From ZC4RG20 sp963782445 (GTDB lineage: Bacteria; Pseudomonadota; Gammaproteobacteria; Steroidobacterales; Rariloculaceae): a stretch of DNA of 64,000 nt. Each line of letters begins with the position of its first letter. The first letter of the stretch is position 1. The position numbers and the translations under genes were made by a program. The stretch is from contig CAWAJM010000001.1 of the NCBI GenBank assembly GCA_963782445.1, forward strand, positions 2,604,001-2,668,000, in the 5' to 3' direction. Below, piece by piece: positions 1 to 9,090 of the stretch. The notes beneath the pieces were generated by a model. That model searched no databases. It was not told the origin of the DNA and saw only the letters and a program-made list of their open reading frames with translations.

Positions 1-139
1 TCATGGCTGCCCTCCCCCGGCGCAGGCCGCGCGGCCCGCGGCGCTTCTCGTTCGTATGCGCCCCGGCCGCCGTCCGCGGCGCCCCGTTCGAAAACACTAG
101 GCGCTCGTGCCGGGTTTCGCAACTTGTCAGGGCTCGGGC

Positions 140-2002
140 CTACTTGCCGTCGACGGAAAACGCAAGCAGGACGTTGCCCGGCATGACACCGCCTTCGGGG
201 TCGCCCGAGCCCACGAACAGCATGCTGCCGCCGACGACGGGACCGGCGCCGTCGAGTGAGCCGCCGTGCCCCTGCACGCCGTTCACCGTCTCGTACTTGC
301 CCCGTGTGTCGTAGTCCCAGATCACCCGGCCGTCGGCGGCCGAATAGGCGCGCAGGTGCCCATCGAGCGAGCCCGAGAAGACGGCGCCGTCGATGACCGT
401 CACCGGCGCAAGCTGGGCCGGGCTGCACCGCGCGCGGCCCTCGCAGCCCGCGGGCGGCGTGTACCACTTGCGCTTACCGTCCTGAAGCTGGAGCGCAAAC
501 AGGCCGCCGCCGACGGCGGGATCGGGTCTCGCGGGCCACCCGGCGGCGTCGGTCAGGCGGCCGAGGTCGGAAAGCGCTACGTAGGCATTGCCGGCGTCGG
601 CCGCCGACCCCCATTGCACGCCGCCGAAACGGCCGCCGCGGCCAATTCTGACCTGCCAGAGAACGGCCCCGGCTCGATCCGGATCCACGGCGTGCACGAC
701 GCCCGACTTTTGTCCGGCGATCAGCGCCCGGCCGCCGGCCGGCAGCGCCACGAGCATCGGCGCGGCCGCGAAATCGAAGTCCGGGCCCGGCGCCTGGGGG
801 CAGTTCGCGTGGACCGGCAGTGGACAGGCCGCGTTCGACACGTCGCCGGCCGTCATTTGCCGCGACCAGAGCACGTTGCCCGTATCGAGATCGAGCGCGA
901 CGAACGCATCGCTCGTATCGGTCGCGGGCGCGCTGAAATTGTTGCCGGTCGTGACGTAGATCGCATGCCGCGCGGCGTCGACGGCCGGGCTCGACCAGAT
1001 CGCTGCGCCCGAGGGGCCGTAGGTCTCGGCACCGGCGGAGTTATGGCCGGTCGAATGTGGCTCCGCGACCATGTAGGTCTTCCAGACCAGCTCGCCCGTG
1101 CCGGCATCGAGCGCGACGAGGCTGCCGCGGAAGCGGCAGCAAGGATAAGTCGGCGTGGCGGCCGCGGCATCCTCGCTCGAGGCGACCGGCACGTAAAGGC
1201 GGCCGCGAAAAAACGCGGGGCTGCCCGCAATGGCCGCGAACGGCGCTTCGTCGACCCTTCGGAACCAGACCACGTCGCCCGTCACGGCATCGAGCGCATG
1301 CACGAAACCGCGTTCATCGCCGAAGAACACGACCGTCCGCTTCGCCGTCGGCGTCGTGACCTCGGCGACCGTGGGGGCCGCCCGGACACCGGCCCCAAGG
1401 TCGCGCGACCAATGGATGCAGCCCGTCGCGGCATCGAGCGCATAAACACGGCCGCCCTCGCTGCCTACGAAGAGCCGGCCGCCGACCCAAGCGGGCTGCG
1501 CATGGGCACGGGCGTCGCCCGGGAAACCAAAGACCCACTTGACCTTGAGCCGCGGCACGTCGGCCGGCGTCAGGCCCGCGTCCGCTCGAGCGCGAAAGCG
1601 TCGATTGCCGAGCCCGCCGCCCCAGCCCGACCACCGCGGGCCGTCGAGCGTGAACGCACCGGCTCCGGCGCTGCGGCAGACGGCGGCCGCAGGCGCGGCG
1701 GGGACAGGCCCGTTCTCGAGCGTCGAACCGGCGGCGAACTCGCTGACTGCGCGGCGCTCGGCCGGCGACAGCATGGCGGCGACGTCCGTCATCGTGCCGT
1801 CGACGAGCGCGGCGAGGATGCGGCCCGGGGGCATCGACTCGAGCGCCTTGCGCGACGGCGCACGTTCGGCGCCGCCGTCATGGCAGCCCGAGCAGTGTTG
1901 CGCATAGAGTTGCGCGGCCGGGGCCGCGCGGGACGCCGCCGAGACGCCGAGCGCGACCGCGACCGCGACCCCGGCAAGGCAGCGCAACCAAGGCCCGTTC
2001 AT
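140..2002 (-). CDS. PQQ-type beta-propeller dehydrogenase with N-terminal cytochrome c (polyvinyl-alcohol-dehydrogenase-like)
   Basis: A 620-residue exported quinohaemoprotein. A signal peptide (about residues 1-27) is followed by a haem c site CSGCH at 37-41 and then repeated PQQ/WD-like blades with motifs such as GRLFVGSEGGRVYALDA. This order, cytochrome first and propeller second, is that of polyvinyl alcohol dehydrogenases, which oxidise alcohol groups in the periplasm and pass electrons to the haem; the true substrate is unknown. The ATG at 2002 is chosen because it precedes the signal peptide directly; a longer frame exists upstream but is not signal-like. The start overlaps the stop of the upstream DUF6152 gene by 4 bp (ATGA), so the two are probably translated together. 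Confidence 0.85.
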   Translation of the reverse strand: MNGPWLRCLAGVAVAVALGVSAASRAAPAAQLYAQHCSGCHDGGAERAPSRKALESMPPGRILAALVDGTMTDVAAMLSPAERRAVSEFAAGSTLENGPVPAAPAAAVCRSAGAGAFTLDGPRWSGWGGGLGNRRFRARADAGLTPADVPRLKVKWVFGFPGDARAHAQPAWVGGRLFVGSEGGRVYALDAATGCIHWSRDLGAGVRAAPTVAEVTTPTAKRTVVFFGDERGFVHALDAVTGDVVWFRRVDEAPFAAIAGSPAFFRGRLYVPVASSEDAAAATPTYPCCRFRGSLVALDAGTGELVWKTYMVAEPHSTGHNSAGAETYGPSGAAIWSSPAVDAARHAIYVTTGNNFSAPATDTSDAFVALDLDTGNVLWSRQMTAGDVSNAACPLPVHANCPQAPGPDFDFAAAPMLVALPAGGRALIAGQKSGVVHAVDPDRAGAVLWQVRIGRGGRFGGVQWGSAADAGNAYVALSDLGRLTDAAGWPARPDPAVGGGLFALQLQDGKRKWYTPPAGCEGRARCSPAQLAPVTVIDGAVFSGSLDGHLRAYSAADGRVIWDYDTRGKYETVNGVQGHGGSLDGAGPVVGGSMLFVGSGDPEGGVMPGNVLLAFSVDGK

Positions 2003-3006
2003 TCGTCGGTCAGATAGCGCCTCGCAACGTCGAGATCGCAGGGCAGGCCCGTCGGCTTGAGATCCGGTCGATACTCCCACTGCGAACTCCACTGGACCGG
2101 TTCCGCAAGGTAATCCGGATCTTCGAGCGTGGCTTCATAGTTCATGTGGCGGCGGTCCGGAGCGAGCGAGAAGCGCTCGACAAGATGCTTGCGCGGCCCG
2201 GAAGGCAGGCCGAGCGCGTTGCCTTCCCGGTGATCGGCGTACTGGACCGTATCGACGACGAGCGTCTCGCCTTCCCAATGGCCGATCGAGTGTCCGTGCA
2301 GCGTGCGCGGCCCGTCCTTGGGATGACCGCGCCCGTCGATGTAGACGATGCGCTTCGAGCCCATCCAGTCGACGTTGAAGACCACCGTGTCCTTGTTGAC
2401 CTCCACCGTCGTCACGACGGGATAAACCATGAGTGTGGGCGCAGTGACCGGAATGCACTGCGCATGCGTCGCCTCCCTAATATTGAATTCCGCGAGCGCC
2501 TTCTGTCCCGCAGGGGTCAGCGCCCATTTGCCGCGGCGCGCGTTGAACCCGAAAAAGCCGCGCAGCGGAGCGAACCAGGTCCCCGCCAAGCTCTGGGCCT
2601 GCGCCTCGGACACCGATCTGACGCCGTGCGACGCGATGAACAGCGGCAGCGTGCGACCGTCGGCCATGACGACATCGCGGCCGAGAACGATGTGCCCGGC
2701 TCCGTGCTTATTGGGATTGGCGTGCACCGTCACCGGGTCGCCGGGATGCAGTGAGTCTTGCGTGAGCCCCAGCGGCAAAAGCACGGAGGGCGCACCGGCC
2801 TCGATATCCTGGTCAACGGCGGTCCCGTTCGGTCCCCGGGTGCGCACCGTCATGTAGACGTGCGGATTGCGCCACTGATAGCGCGTGACGACACCTGCGA
2901 CGCTGATCTGCTTCGAGGTGTCGAACATCGCGGCGCTGTGATGCGCATTGGCGGAGCCGCAGCCCAGGACGCCGGCGCACAACAGGCCCAAGACCCGAAC
3001 GTTCAT
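1999..3006 (-). CDS. DUF6152-type secreted protein
   Basis: A 335-residue protein with a signal peptide (MNVRVLGLLCAGVLGCGSANA) and a mature start AHHSA. Residues about 20-110 match the small beta-barrel DUF6152 fold that begins with HHS and carries a conserved WRNPH motif. The C-terminal half holds a second domain of unknown role with HGHSIGHWEGETLVVDT, a motif common in secreted proteins of environmental proteobacteria. It overlaps the downstream quinohaemoprotein by 4 bp, so it may be a periplasmic partner of that enzyme. A short DUF6152 protein occurs again at 58917-59291. No catalytic residues are recognised. Confidence 0.75.
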   Translation of the reverse strand: MNVRVLGLLCAGVLGCGSANAHHSAAMFDTSKQISVAGVVTRYQWRNPHVYMTVRTRGPNGTAVDQDIEAGAPSVLLPLGLTQDSLHPGDPVTVHANPNKHGAGHIVLGRDVVMADGRTLPLFIASHGVRSVSEAQAQSLAGTWFAPLRGFFGFNARRGKWALTPAGQKALAEFNIREATHAQCIPVTAPTLMVYPVVTTVEVNKDTVVFNVDWMGSKRIVYIDGRGHPKDGPRTLHGHSIGHWEGETLVVDTVQYADHREGNALGLPSGPRKHLVERFSLAPDRRHMNYEATLEDPDYLAEPVQWSSQWEYRPDLKPTGLPCDLDVARRYLTDE

Positions 3007-3120
3007 CCGACTTTTCCCTCGCGGCTCCAGCGCCTTGGGCAAGGTGCAGGCGCCACCCGCCGGCACCCGCCTTCAACGCTGCCTTTGCAAGCCGATCCAC
3101 CTAAAACCGGCCGGCAGCGG

Positions 3121-4299
3121 CTATGCGAACTGAGCCCTGTAGCCTCGCAGCTGGCGCGCGAACTCCTCGAGGGCGGCGACGCCGCTCTGCTCGGCGTCGA
3201 CGCACCACGCCTGCAGCCGCGCGAGCAGCTCCTGTTGGCCCTTGGCTTGCTGCGTCCATAGGGCCTTGAGGCGCTGCCGGAACTCGTAGATCGTCTTCAG
3301 CGTCGCGTTGGTCTCGAGCGCCCGCTCGAGATGCTCCGTCGTCGCGGCGTCGAGCGCCAGGTTCTCCTTGGAGATGAGACTGCGAAGCCGACGCAGCCGG
3401 CGCCGGGCTTCTCCCTGCACGTAACGCGACTCGGCCGCGAGCACGGGGCGCACGACGCGCGTCCCGTAGAGCTTCAACACGTGAAACCGATTCGTCACGA
3501 CGGCCCGCAGCAGGTCCATGTCGACGACGTGCCAGCCCTCGAGGAAGGCCGTCTTTGGCGCCGTCCTGCGCACGGAGGCGAGACCGAGTTTCTCGAGCAG
3601 CCGGATATAGACCCAGCCGATGTCGAGCTCCCACCATTTGTTCGAGAACCTCGCCGAGCTCCCGTAGGCATGGTGGTTGTTGTGCAGCTCCTCGCCGCCG
3701 ATCAGAAGCCCGAACGGCACGATGTTCCGCGATGCGTCCTGCGTCTCGAAATTGCGGTATCCCCAGTAGTGGCCGACGCCGTTGATGACGCCCGCGGCCC
3801 AGAACGGAATCCAGATCATCTGGACGGCAAAGATCGCGAGCCCCGCGACGCCGAACAGCAATACGTCGATGGCGAACATGAGGCCGATGCCGAGCCAGCG
3901 GTGACGTGAATAGACGTGCCGCTCGACCCAATCGTCGGGCGTGCCGGCGCCGAAAGCGTCGAGCGTCTCACTCTTGCCGGCCTCGTCGCGGTACAGAAGG
4001 GCACCGCCGAACAGCACGCGGCCGATGCCTCGCTGCTGCGGGCTGTGCGGGTCTTCCTCGGACTCGCACTTGGCGTGGTGCTTGCGGTGCACGGCCACCC
4101 ATTCGCGCGTGACCATGCCCGTGGTGAGCCAGAGCCAGAATCTGAAGAAATGCGCGACCGCAGGATGCAGGTTCAGCGCCCGGTGAGCCTGATGGCGATG
4201 CAGAAAGATCGTAACGCTGGCGATCGTGACGTGGGTCAGCACCAACGCGGCGACAACGTATCCCCAGGCCGAGAGAGACAGCAAACCGTCCAAAGACAT
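3121..4299 (-). CDS. Acyl-CoA/acyl-lipid fatty acid desaturase
   Basis: A 392-residue integral-membrane di-iron desaturase of the delta-9 type. The three histidine boxes are present: HRHQAH at 34-39, HRKHH at 71-75 and HNNHH near 207. Hydrophobic segments sit at about 10-30, 50-62 and 140-180. A C-terminal tail of about 120 residues rich in Arg and Glu (helical) extends past the desaturase core. The ATG at 4299 is preceded by AGGAG, although only 2 bases away; upstream residues are low complexity and unlikely to be translated. It introduces a double bond into saturated acyl chains, which adjusts membrane fluidity. It is divergent from ligJ. Confidence 0.9.
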   Translation of the reverse strand: MSLDGLLSLSAWGYVVAALVLTHVTIASVTIFLHRHQAHRALNLHPAVAHFFRFWLWLTTGMVTREWVAVHRKHHAKCESEEDPHSPQQRGIGRVLFGGALLYRDEAGKSETLDAFGAGTPDDWVERHVYSRHRWLGIGLMFAIDVLLFGVAGLAIFAVQMIWIPFWAAGVINGVGHYWGYRNFETQDASRNIVPFGLLIGGEELHNNHHAYGSSARFSNKWWELDIGWVYIRLLEKLGLASVRRTAPKTAFLEGWHVVDMDLLRAVVTNRFHVLKLYGTRVVRPVLAAESRYVQGEARRRLRRLRSLISKENLALDAATTEHLERALETNATLKTIYEFRQRLKALWTQQAKGQQELLARLQAWCVDAEQSGVAALEEFARQLRGYRAQFA

Positions 4300-4493
4300 T
4301 CTCCTCAACAGCGGTATGCATGGGCGGACGGCCGACGGCAGCGAGGGCCGGCACAAACCGTCCAAAGTGGTGAGCTTAGCAGACTGGGGCTTTCGGTTCG
4401 CGTATCTGGGCCGCCGGCCCGGTGCTGTCGCTGCCCGAGACCTCGGTGTAAGCTCGGGGCCACCCATGGCGGCAACGCGGGAGGGCCGGAACA

Positions 4494-5495
4494 TTGATCA
4501 TCGACGCTCATGCCCACGTCTCGGCCCCCAAGGCCTATTGGGCCTATAAGGCGCTGCTCGTCTCCCACCGCGGCGCCCACGGCCGCGGCCGGCTCGAGCT
4601 TACGGACGAGGAAATCCTCGCGGCCTGGGACGCCAAGGAAATGGCGCCGACGGGCCATCTCGAGCACATGCGCGCCTGCGGCATCGACATGCAGTGCATC
4701 TCCCCGCGCCCGTTTCAGATGATGCACTCCGAAAAGCCCGCCAAGATCGTGCACTACTGGACCGAGGCGACAAACAACGTCATCCATCGCAGCTGCACCC
4801 TGATGCCCGATCGCTTCTTCGGCGTCGCCGGGCTACCCCAGGCCGCCGGGGCGCCGATCGAGGATACATTCCCCGAGCTCGAGCGCTGCGTCGAGCTCGG
4901 CTTCAAGGGTTGTTTACTCAATCCTGACCCGTACGAGAACGGCGGCACGAAGGCGCCGCCGCTCGGCGACCGCTACTGGTACCCCCTGTACGAAAGGCTC
5001 GTCGAGCTCGACTTGCCGGCCCACATCCATGCCACGGGCTCCCGCGAGCCGGAGCGCGAGCCCTACAGCCTGCATTTTATCAACGAAGAGACCACGGCCG
5101 TCTACGGTCTCCTGAGCTCGTCGGTGCTCGACGACTTTCCGCAGCTCAAGATCCTGGTCTCCCATGGCGGTGGCGCCATCCCGTATCAGCTCGGCCGCTT
5201 CGACGCAGGCTCCGTGCGCCGGGGTCCGCGGGGACGCTTTCGCGATCGGCTGCGCAAGCTGTACTTCGACACGGTGCTGTACGGCCAGGACGCCCTCGAG
5301 CTGCTGATCAAGACGGTCGGCGTCGACAACGTGCTGTACGGCGCCGAGTGTCCCGGCGTGGGCTCGGCCATCGATCCGGACACGGGGCGCACCTTCGACG
5401 ACATCGTGCCGCGCATCGCCGCCATCGAGTGGCTCTCGGAGCAGGATCGGGCCAAGATCTTCGAGCACAACGCCCGCCGCCTCTTCAAACTCTGA
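4494..5495 (+). CDS. ligJ: 4-oxalomesaconate hydratase, amidohydrolase family
   Basis: A 333-residue metal-dependent hydratase of the amidohydrolase-2 superfamily. It starts with TTG, with the DAHAH metal site at residues 4-8, then ISPRPFQMM, HIHATGS, VSHGGGAIPYQLGRF and GAECPG, which closely match Sphingobium LigJ as I recall it. LigJ hydrates 4-oxalomesaconate in the protocatechuate/gallate 4,5-cleavage pathway. The next gene, 2 bp downstream, encodes the aldolase that uses its product, which supports the call. The TTG start is preceded by GGGAGGG about 8 bases away. A generic ACMSD-like decarboxylase is the main alternative, but the motif match is better for LigJ. Confidence 0.85.
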   Translation: MIIDAHAHVSAPKAYWAYKALLVSHRGAHGRGRLELTDEEILAAWDAKEMAPTGHLEHMRACGIDMQCISPRPFQMMHSEKPAKIVHYWTEATNNVIHRSCTLMPDRFFGVAGLPQAAGAPIEDTFPELERCVELGFKGCLLNPDPYENGGTKAPPLGDRYWYPLYERLVELDLPAHIHATGSREPEREPYSLHFINEETTAVYGLLSSSVLDDFPQLKILVSHGGGAIPYQLGRFDAGSVRRGPRGRFRDRLRKLYFDTVLYGQDALELLIKTVGVDNVLYGAECPGVGSAIDPDTGRTFDDIVPRIAAIEWLSEQDRAKIFEHNARRLFKL

Positions 5496-5497
5496 TC

Positions 5498-6166
5498 ATG
5501 GCCGAGCCCAAGGACTTCGCCGCCCGTCTGGCAGCGCTCGACAGCTGCGCGGTCTCCGACGCGCTCGACTCCCTGGGTCTGCCCCCCGCCGTCGCGGGCC
5601 TGGCGCCCGTCTCCGTGCGCCGGCGCATCGCCGGCCCCGCGGTAACCGTGAAGCTGGGCCCCGAAAAGCCGGTCCGCGCGCCTGTCCGCCATCTCGGCAC
5701 GGCCGCCATCGAGGCGGCTCGCGCCGGCGACGTGGTCGTCATCGAGCACACGTCGGGCATCGGATGCGCGGGCTGGGGCGGCGTGCTTTCGACGGGCGCC
5801 TCATTGCGCGGCATTGCGGGCGTCGTCATCGACGGACCCGCACGCGATCTCGACGAGGCCGCCGCGCTCGAGTTTCCCGTCTACGCGCGCTCGGCCGACG
5901 CGCGGACCGCCCGCGGCCGCGTCTACGAGCAGGACTTCGCCTGCCCCGTGACGCTCGGCGGCGTCCACGTCGCACCCGGCGATTTCGTGCTCGCCGACTC
6001 GACGGGCGTGGTGTTCGTGCCGGCCCAACGGGCCGCCGAAGTGCTGAGGCGCGCCGAGCGCATCGCGGCGCGCGAGCGGCTCATGGTCGAAGCGCTGCGG
6101 CGGGGTGAGCGCATCACCGAGGTGGTCGGGCGCGACTACGAGGACATGCTCGACTCGCTGGACTGA
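5498..6166 (+). CDS. ligK: 4-carboxy-4-hydroxy-2-oxoadipate aldolase, RraA-like fold
   Basis: A 222-residue RraA/LigK family protein that starts with ATG 2 bp after the ligJ stop. Family landmarks are visible: an N-terminal VSDALDSLG, the central VVIDGPARDLDE segment with the Arg-Asp pair used for metal and pyruvate binding, and GDFVLADSTGVVFVP. LigK cleaves 4-carboxy-4-hydroxy-2-oxoadipate to pyruvate and oxaloacetate, the last step of the pathway that LigJ feeds. RraA itself is an RNase E inhibitor of about 160 residues; the greater length and the ligJ neighbour argue for the aldolase. Confidence 0.85.
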   Translation: MAEPKDFAARLAALDSCAVSDALDSLGLPPAVAGLAPVSVRRRIAGPAVTVKLGPEKPVRAPVRHLGTAAIEAARAGDVVVIEHTSGIGCAGWGGVLSTGASLRGIAGVVIDGPARDLDEAAALEFPVYARSADARTARGRVYEQDFACPVTLGGVHVAPGDFVLADSTGVVFVPAQRAAEVLRRAERIAARERLMVEALRRGERITEVVGRDYEDMLDSLD

Positions 6167-6238
6167 CGCTCGGCGCGGTTTCGACATCTGCGCAGGGCGT
6201 CAGCGTCTCATGCGGGCCAACAACCGCCCACGCGCACA

Positions 6239-6275
6239 CAAAAACGGGCCGCCGGATGCGCCTCCGGGGGCCCGT
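6239..6275 (-). terminator. Rho-independent terminator after the membrane-protein pair
   Basis: A 12-bp stem (6245-6256 with 6263-6274, one mismatch) is followed on the minus strand by TTTTTGTG. It lies 28 bp past the stop of the minus-strand gene at 6303 and between convergent genes. Confidence 0.75.
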
Positions 6276-6302
6276 CGACGTGCCGCGATGGGGAGGCGGC
6301 GC

Positions 6303-6860
6303 CTAGCCGGTGCCGAGGTAAGGAATCAGGCGGCCGAAGGCCAGCACGCCGGTCCAGAGAAAGATCGAGGCGCCGCCCACGAGCTTCGCGGCCCAGGGGG
6401 TATCCGCGTAGGGTGGTATCTTCTCGAGCATCGGGCCGATCTTGAGCCAGTAGATCAACGCGTTGAGCCCCGCCAGGACCAGGAAGATCATCTTCATCTG
6501 GAAAGAGATGTTGATCGCATAGCGATGCGGGTCGCCGAAAATGAAGACAATGCCCGTCAGCAGATTCAGCCCGAAGCCCACGAACGCGATCGGCACCATC
6601 TTGTGCACGGACAGCGAGGAGATCGCCGGGTGCTGTACGCCGATGAGACGCAGATCCATGACGAGGATCGCGCCGAAGAGCAGCGAGAGGCCGATGTAGT
6701 GGATGATCTCGCACGTCGGCCACGTCTCCGAATAGTCGAGCGCCAGGTGGTTGAGCCAGGTGCTCTGCATCCAATCCAGATACGGATTCAGGTGCGCGAT
6801 CGTCTGAGGCCCGAGGATCCCGTCGGCGGCCGAATTGAGTTGCGAAAGGAAGCCCAACAT
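6303..6860 (-). CDS. Small four-helix membrane protein (DUF6644-like)
   Basis: A 185-residue membrane protein with about four hydrophobic segments (near 50-70, 85-108, 120-140 and 160-180). Its most distinct motif is an acidic-basic turn, AILVMDLRLIGV, after the first helix. It is a paralogue of the gene just upstream (9-bp gap) and of the protein at 59339-59827, which has LVLDLRLLGL in the same place. I link it to the DUF6644 family from memory; the function is unknown. The ATG is preceded by GAGGAACTGAA. The pair lies between ligK and a ring-cleaving dioxygenase, so a role in aromatic compound uptake or redox is possible but unproven. Confidence 0.7.
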   Translation of the reverse strand: MLGFLSQLNSAADGILGPQTIAHLNPYLDWMQSTWLNHLALDYSETWPTCEIIHYIGLSLLFGAILVMDLRLIGVQHPAISSLSVHKMVPIAFVGFGLNLLTGIVFIFGDPHRYAINISFQMKMIFLVLAGLNALIYWLKIGPMLEKIPPYADTPWAAKLVGGASIFLWTGVLAFGRLIPYLGTG

Positions 6861-6869
6861 TTCAGTTCC

Positions 6870-7541
6870 TCAGGTCAAGTAAGCGATAAGCCGCCCGGTC
6901 ACGATTGCGGCGAACCATATGAAGATCGCAGCGGCCGCTGTGGCGCGCACCGAGATTGGCATGACGATGTCGCGAACGATGATTTCCTGACTCGCCGAGC
7001 CCCGCTTGCCGGCGCCGCCCGCGGCACCCCGTGCGTAACCCGCCGGTCCGCCGGCCGCAACGGCCGACATGGCGGAGACACCTGCGGCATCCGCCACGAC
7101 AGGCTCCGCGACCGTCTCGTCCTCGTCGACCGTCGCGCCGGCAGCGGCACCGCCCCTGAGCCGCGCTTGCTCGGCCTCGACCGCGCGCGATACCTTGACC
7201 TGCAGATAGCCGATGGTGATCGCGCCGGCGATGACGAAGAACATCTTCGTCAGGTATGGAATGTTGTGAACGTAGTTCGACGCGGCCTGCGAGGTAAACA
7301 GCGCGCCACCCGAAATGAAGTTGATGATGAAGCCGAACCAGGCCGTGATGAACAGCGGGCGCAGCGACGAATACGGGATCATGCGCAGCTTACCGAGAAT
7401 GCGTGCCGAAATGATCCAGGCCAGCCCCGTCATGATTCCCATTCCGAGCGCATGAACGGTGAGAATGAACGGATAGGCGAACGAAGAAGTGCGAACCCAC
7501 TCCGCGAGCGGCGTTGCCTCGAGCCATGTGAAGAATTCCAA
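6870..7541 (-). CDS. Membrane protein paralogous to the downstream gene (DUF6644-like)
   Basis: A 223-residue integral membrane protein with about five hydrophobic segments. It shares with the next gene the layout of a short N-terminal amphipathic stretch, a helix with an ARILGKLR turn and a repeated four-helix core. It differs by a roughly 60-residue Ala/Gly/Glu-rich loop in the middle (about residues 120-180). The TTG at 7541 is preferred because TGGAG lies 8 bases upstream; an earlier TTG at 7574 has no good ribosome site. It forms an operon with the next gene. The function is unknown. Confidence 0.65.
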   Translation of the reverse strand: MEFFTWLEATPLAEWVRTSSFAYPFILTVHALGMGIMTGLAWIISARILGKLRMIPYSSLRPLFITAWFGFIINFISGGALFTSQAASNYVHNIPYLTKMFFVIAGAITIGYLQVKVSRAVEAEQARLRGGAAAGATVDEDETVAEPVVADAAGVSAMSAVAAGGPAGYARGAAGGAGKRGSASQEIIVRDIVMPISVRATAAAAIFIWFAAIVTGRLIAYLT

Positions 7542-7914
7542 GGGTATCGCTCCAGTAGGGATGAGAGGGGGCAAATCCTATTCGGCGACGGAGGTTAGCG
7601 GGTGCCCGTCGCAAAGTCCAGAACGTCGTCTCTATATAAATGTTAGACGCGTTTCGGCCAAAGAGTTTGCTTCTGGACCCGCCAAAAAACCGCGTATTGC
7701 GCGTCGAACGGCCGAACACTAATCTTGAAAAACCCGCCTTGGCCGCTGCATGGGGCACACATCGGCTCGGGCGCCGCCGCCGGGCGCTTGCCCCGGCAGC
7801 GACGGCCTTGCAACCCGTTAACCACGAGAAGGCCGGCGTGTGTCCGTTTGTTCGGCCTTGATGCCCGCGCCAGGGCGCGATGGGCGGCAATCCCGCGGCG
7901 TATGGGAGCTCGAT
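7542..7914. promoter_or_regulatory. Divergent intergenic region, promoter candidates
   Basis: About 370 bp separate the minus-strand membrane-protein operon from the plus-strand dioxygenase. An AT-rich patch (TCTATATAAATGTTAGAC, about 7631-7648) is the likeliest promoter zone. I see no gene and no clear operator in the remainder. Confidence 0.35.
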
Positions 7915-8928
7915 ATGGCTGAAATCGTACTCGGACTGTGGACGACGCACGGCCCGCAGCTCAACACGACGCCCGAGCAATGGATGCTGCGGGTGCCGGC
8001 GGACCGCAGCCGCAGCCACTGGTACCGCGGACGCCGCTACGGTTTCGAGGAGCTGGTGGCACTGCGCGCGGCCGAGGGGCTCGCCGCGGAGGCGACGCTC
8101 GAAGCACGCACTCTTCGCCATGCCGCCTGCCAGGCGGCCATCGCCGAGGTCGCTTCCGTCTGGGAAAAGGCCAATCCGGACGTCTGCGTGATCTTCGGCA
8201 ACGACCAGCGCGAGCTCATGCTGCCGGCTCTACAGCCGGCGTACACGGTCTACTACGGCGAAAGCTTCTGGAACGCTGCGCTGCCGGAACGACGCGCCTC
8301 GCGGCTGCCGCCCGGCATCCGCGAGTCCGAATGGGCCAACAGGCCCGAGACGCGCACCGAGTATCGCGCTCTGCCGGATCTCGCGCTGCGGCTGCTGGGC
8401 CTCGGCATGCAAGAAGGCTGGGACTTCGCCGCCTCGAACGCGTGGCCGGAGCACGAACCCGACCACCATCACGCCGGCACACCGCACGCGTTCGCCTACG
8501 TGCTGCGCCGCGTCATGCGCGACCGCGCCGTACCGACGCTGCCGATCATCACGAACACGTTCTTTCCGCCCAACCAGCCCCGCCCGTGGCGGTGCTTCGA
8601 GCTCGGCCGTCTCGTCCACCGCGCGATATCCGAATGGGACAGCGACGCCCGCGTCGCCGTCGTCGGCTCCGGCGGCATGACGCACTTCGTCATCAACGAG
8701 CCGTTCGACCGGGCCCTGCTCGCCGCGCTCAAAGACCGCGACGAGGCCTACCTCAGAAGCATCGAGCCAAGCTACATGCAGGACGGCACCTCGGAGCTCC
8801 TGAACTGGATCTCGGCCGCCGGATGCTTGTTCCAGACACCGCTCTCGGGCGAGCTCATCGACTACGTCCCCTGCTACCGGACGGAGGCGGGCACGGGCAC
8901 GGCGCAGGGCTTCCTCGCCTGGACTTAG
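7915..8928 (+). CDS. LigB-type class III extradiol ring-cleavage dioxygenase
   Basis: A 337-residue protein of the LigB superfamily, which uses Fe(II) to open catechol-type rings next to the hydroxyls. Visible motifs are WTTHGPQ near the N-terminus (the active-site His region), VCVIFGNDQREL, then ITNTFFPPNQPRPWRCFELG and VVGSGGMTHFVINEPFD, typical of PCA 4,5-dioxygenase beta subunits. No LigA (alpha) gene is adjacent, so it may act alone or belong to a stand-alone subgroup. The ATG at 7915 follows GGGAG. A substrate related to protocatechuate or gallate is inferred from the neighbouring ligJ-ligK. Confidence 0.8.
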   Translation: MAEIVLGLWTTHGPQLNTTPEQWMLRVPADRSRSHWYRGRRYGFEELVALRAAEGLAAEATLEARTLRHAACQAAIAEVASVWEKANPDVCVIFGNDQRELMLPALQPAYTVYYGESFWNAALPERRASRLPPGIRESEWANRPETRTEYRALPDLALRLLGLGMQEGWDFAASNAWPEHEPDHHHAGTPHAFAYVLRRVMRDRAVPTLPIITNTFFPPNQPRPWRCFELGRLVHRAISEWDSDARVAVVGSGGMTHFVINEPFDRALLAALKDRDEAYLRSIEPSYMQDGTSELLNWISAAGCLFQTPLSGELIDYVPCYRTEAGTGTAQGFLAWT

Positions 8929-9044
8929 CCCGCTTGATGCACAGCCCGCATGATTCGTGAACGGCTCCTCGCGTGAGGGTTGCCGGAGCCTCGTGCAGGC
9001 GGGCGCTTTCGGGGCCGGCGTGAATACGTCCCGCACACACATCC

Positions 9045-9090
9045 GGAGAGAGAGAAGGCGGGCGCCGCTAAGCGTGGCGCCCGCCGTCCT
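9045..9090 (-). terminator. Rho-independent terminator after the ankyrin gene
   Basis: A perfect 10-bp stem (9057-9066 with 9076-9085, 9-base loop) ends directly at the stop of the minus-strand ankyrin gene and is followed on that strand by TTCTCTCTCT. It also separates the convergent dioxygenase gene. Confidence 0.7.

Noticed and set aside
266..2017. Long plus-strand reading frame antisense to the quinohaemoprotein
   Set aside because: It is Arg-rich, has no domain and lies opposite a clear PQQ-type gene with signal peptide and haem motif. High GC produces such frames.
6105..7598. Plus-strand 497-codon frame across the two membrane proteins
   Set aside because: Arg/His-rich, no domain; the minus strand has two paralogous membrane proteins and ribosome sites.
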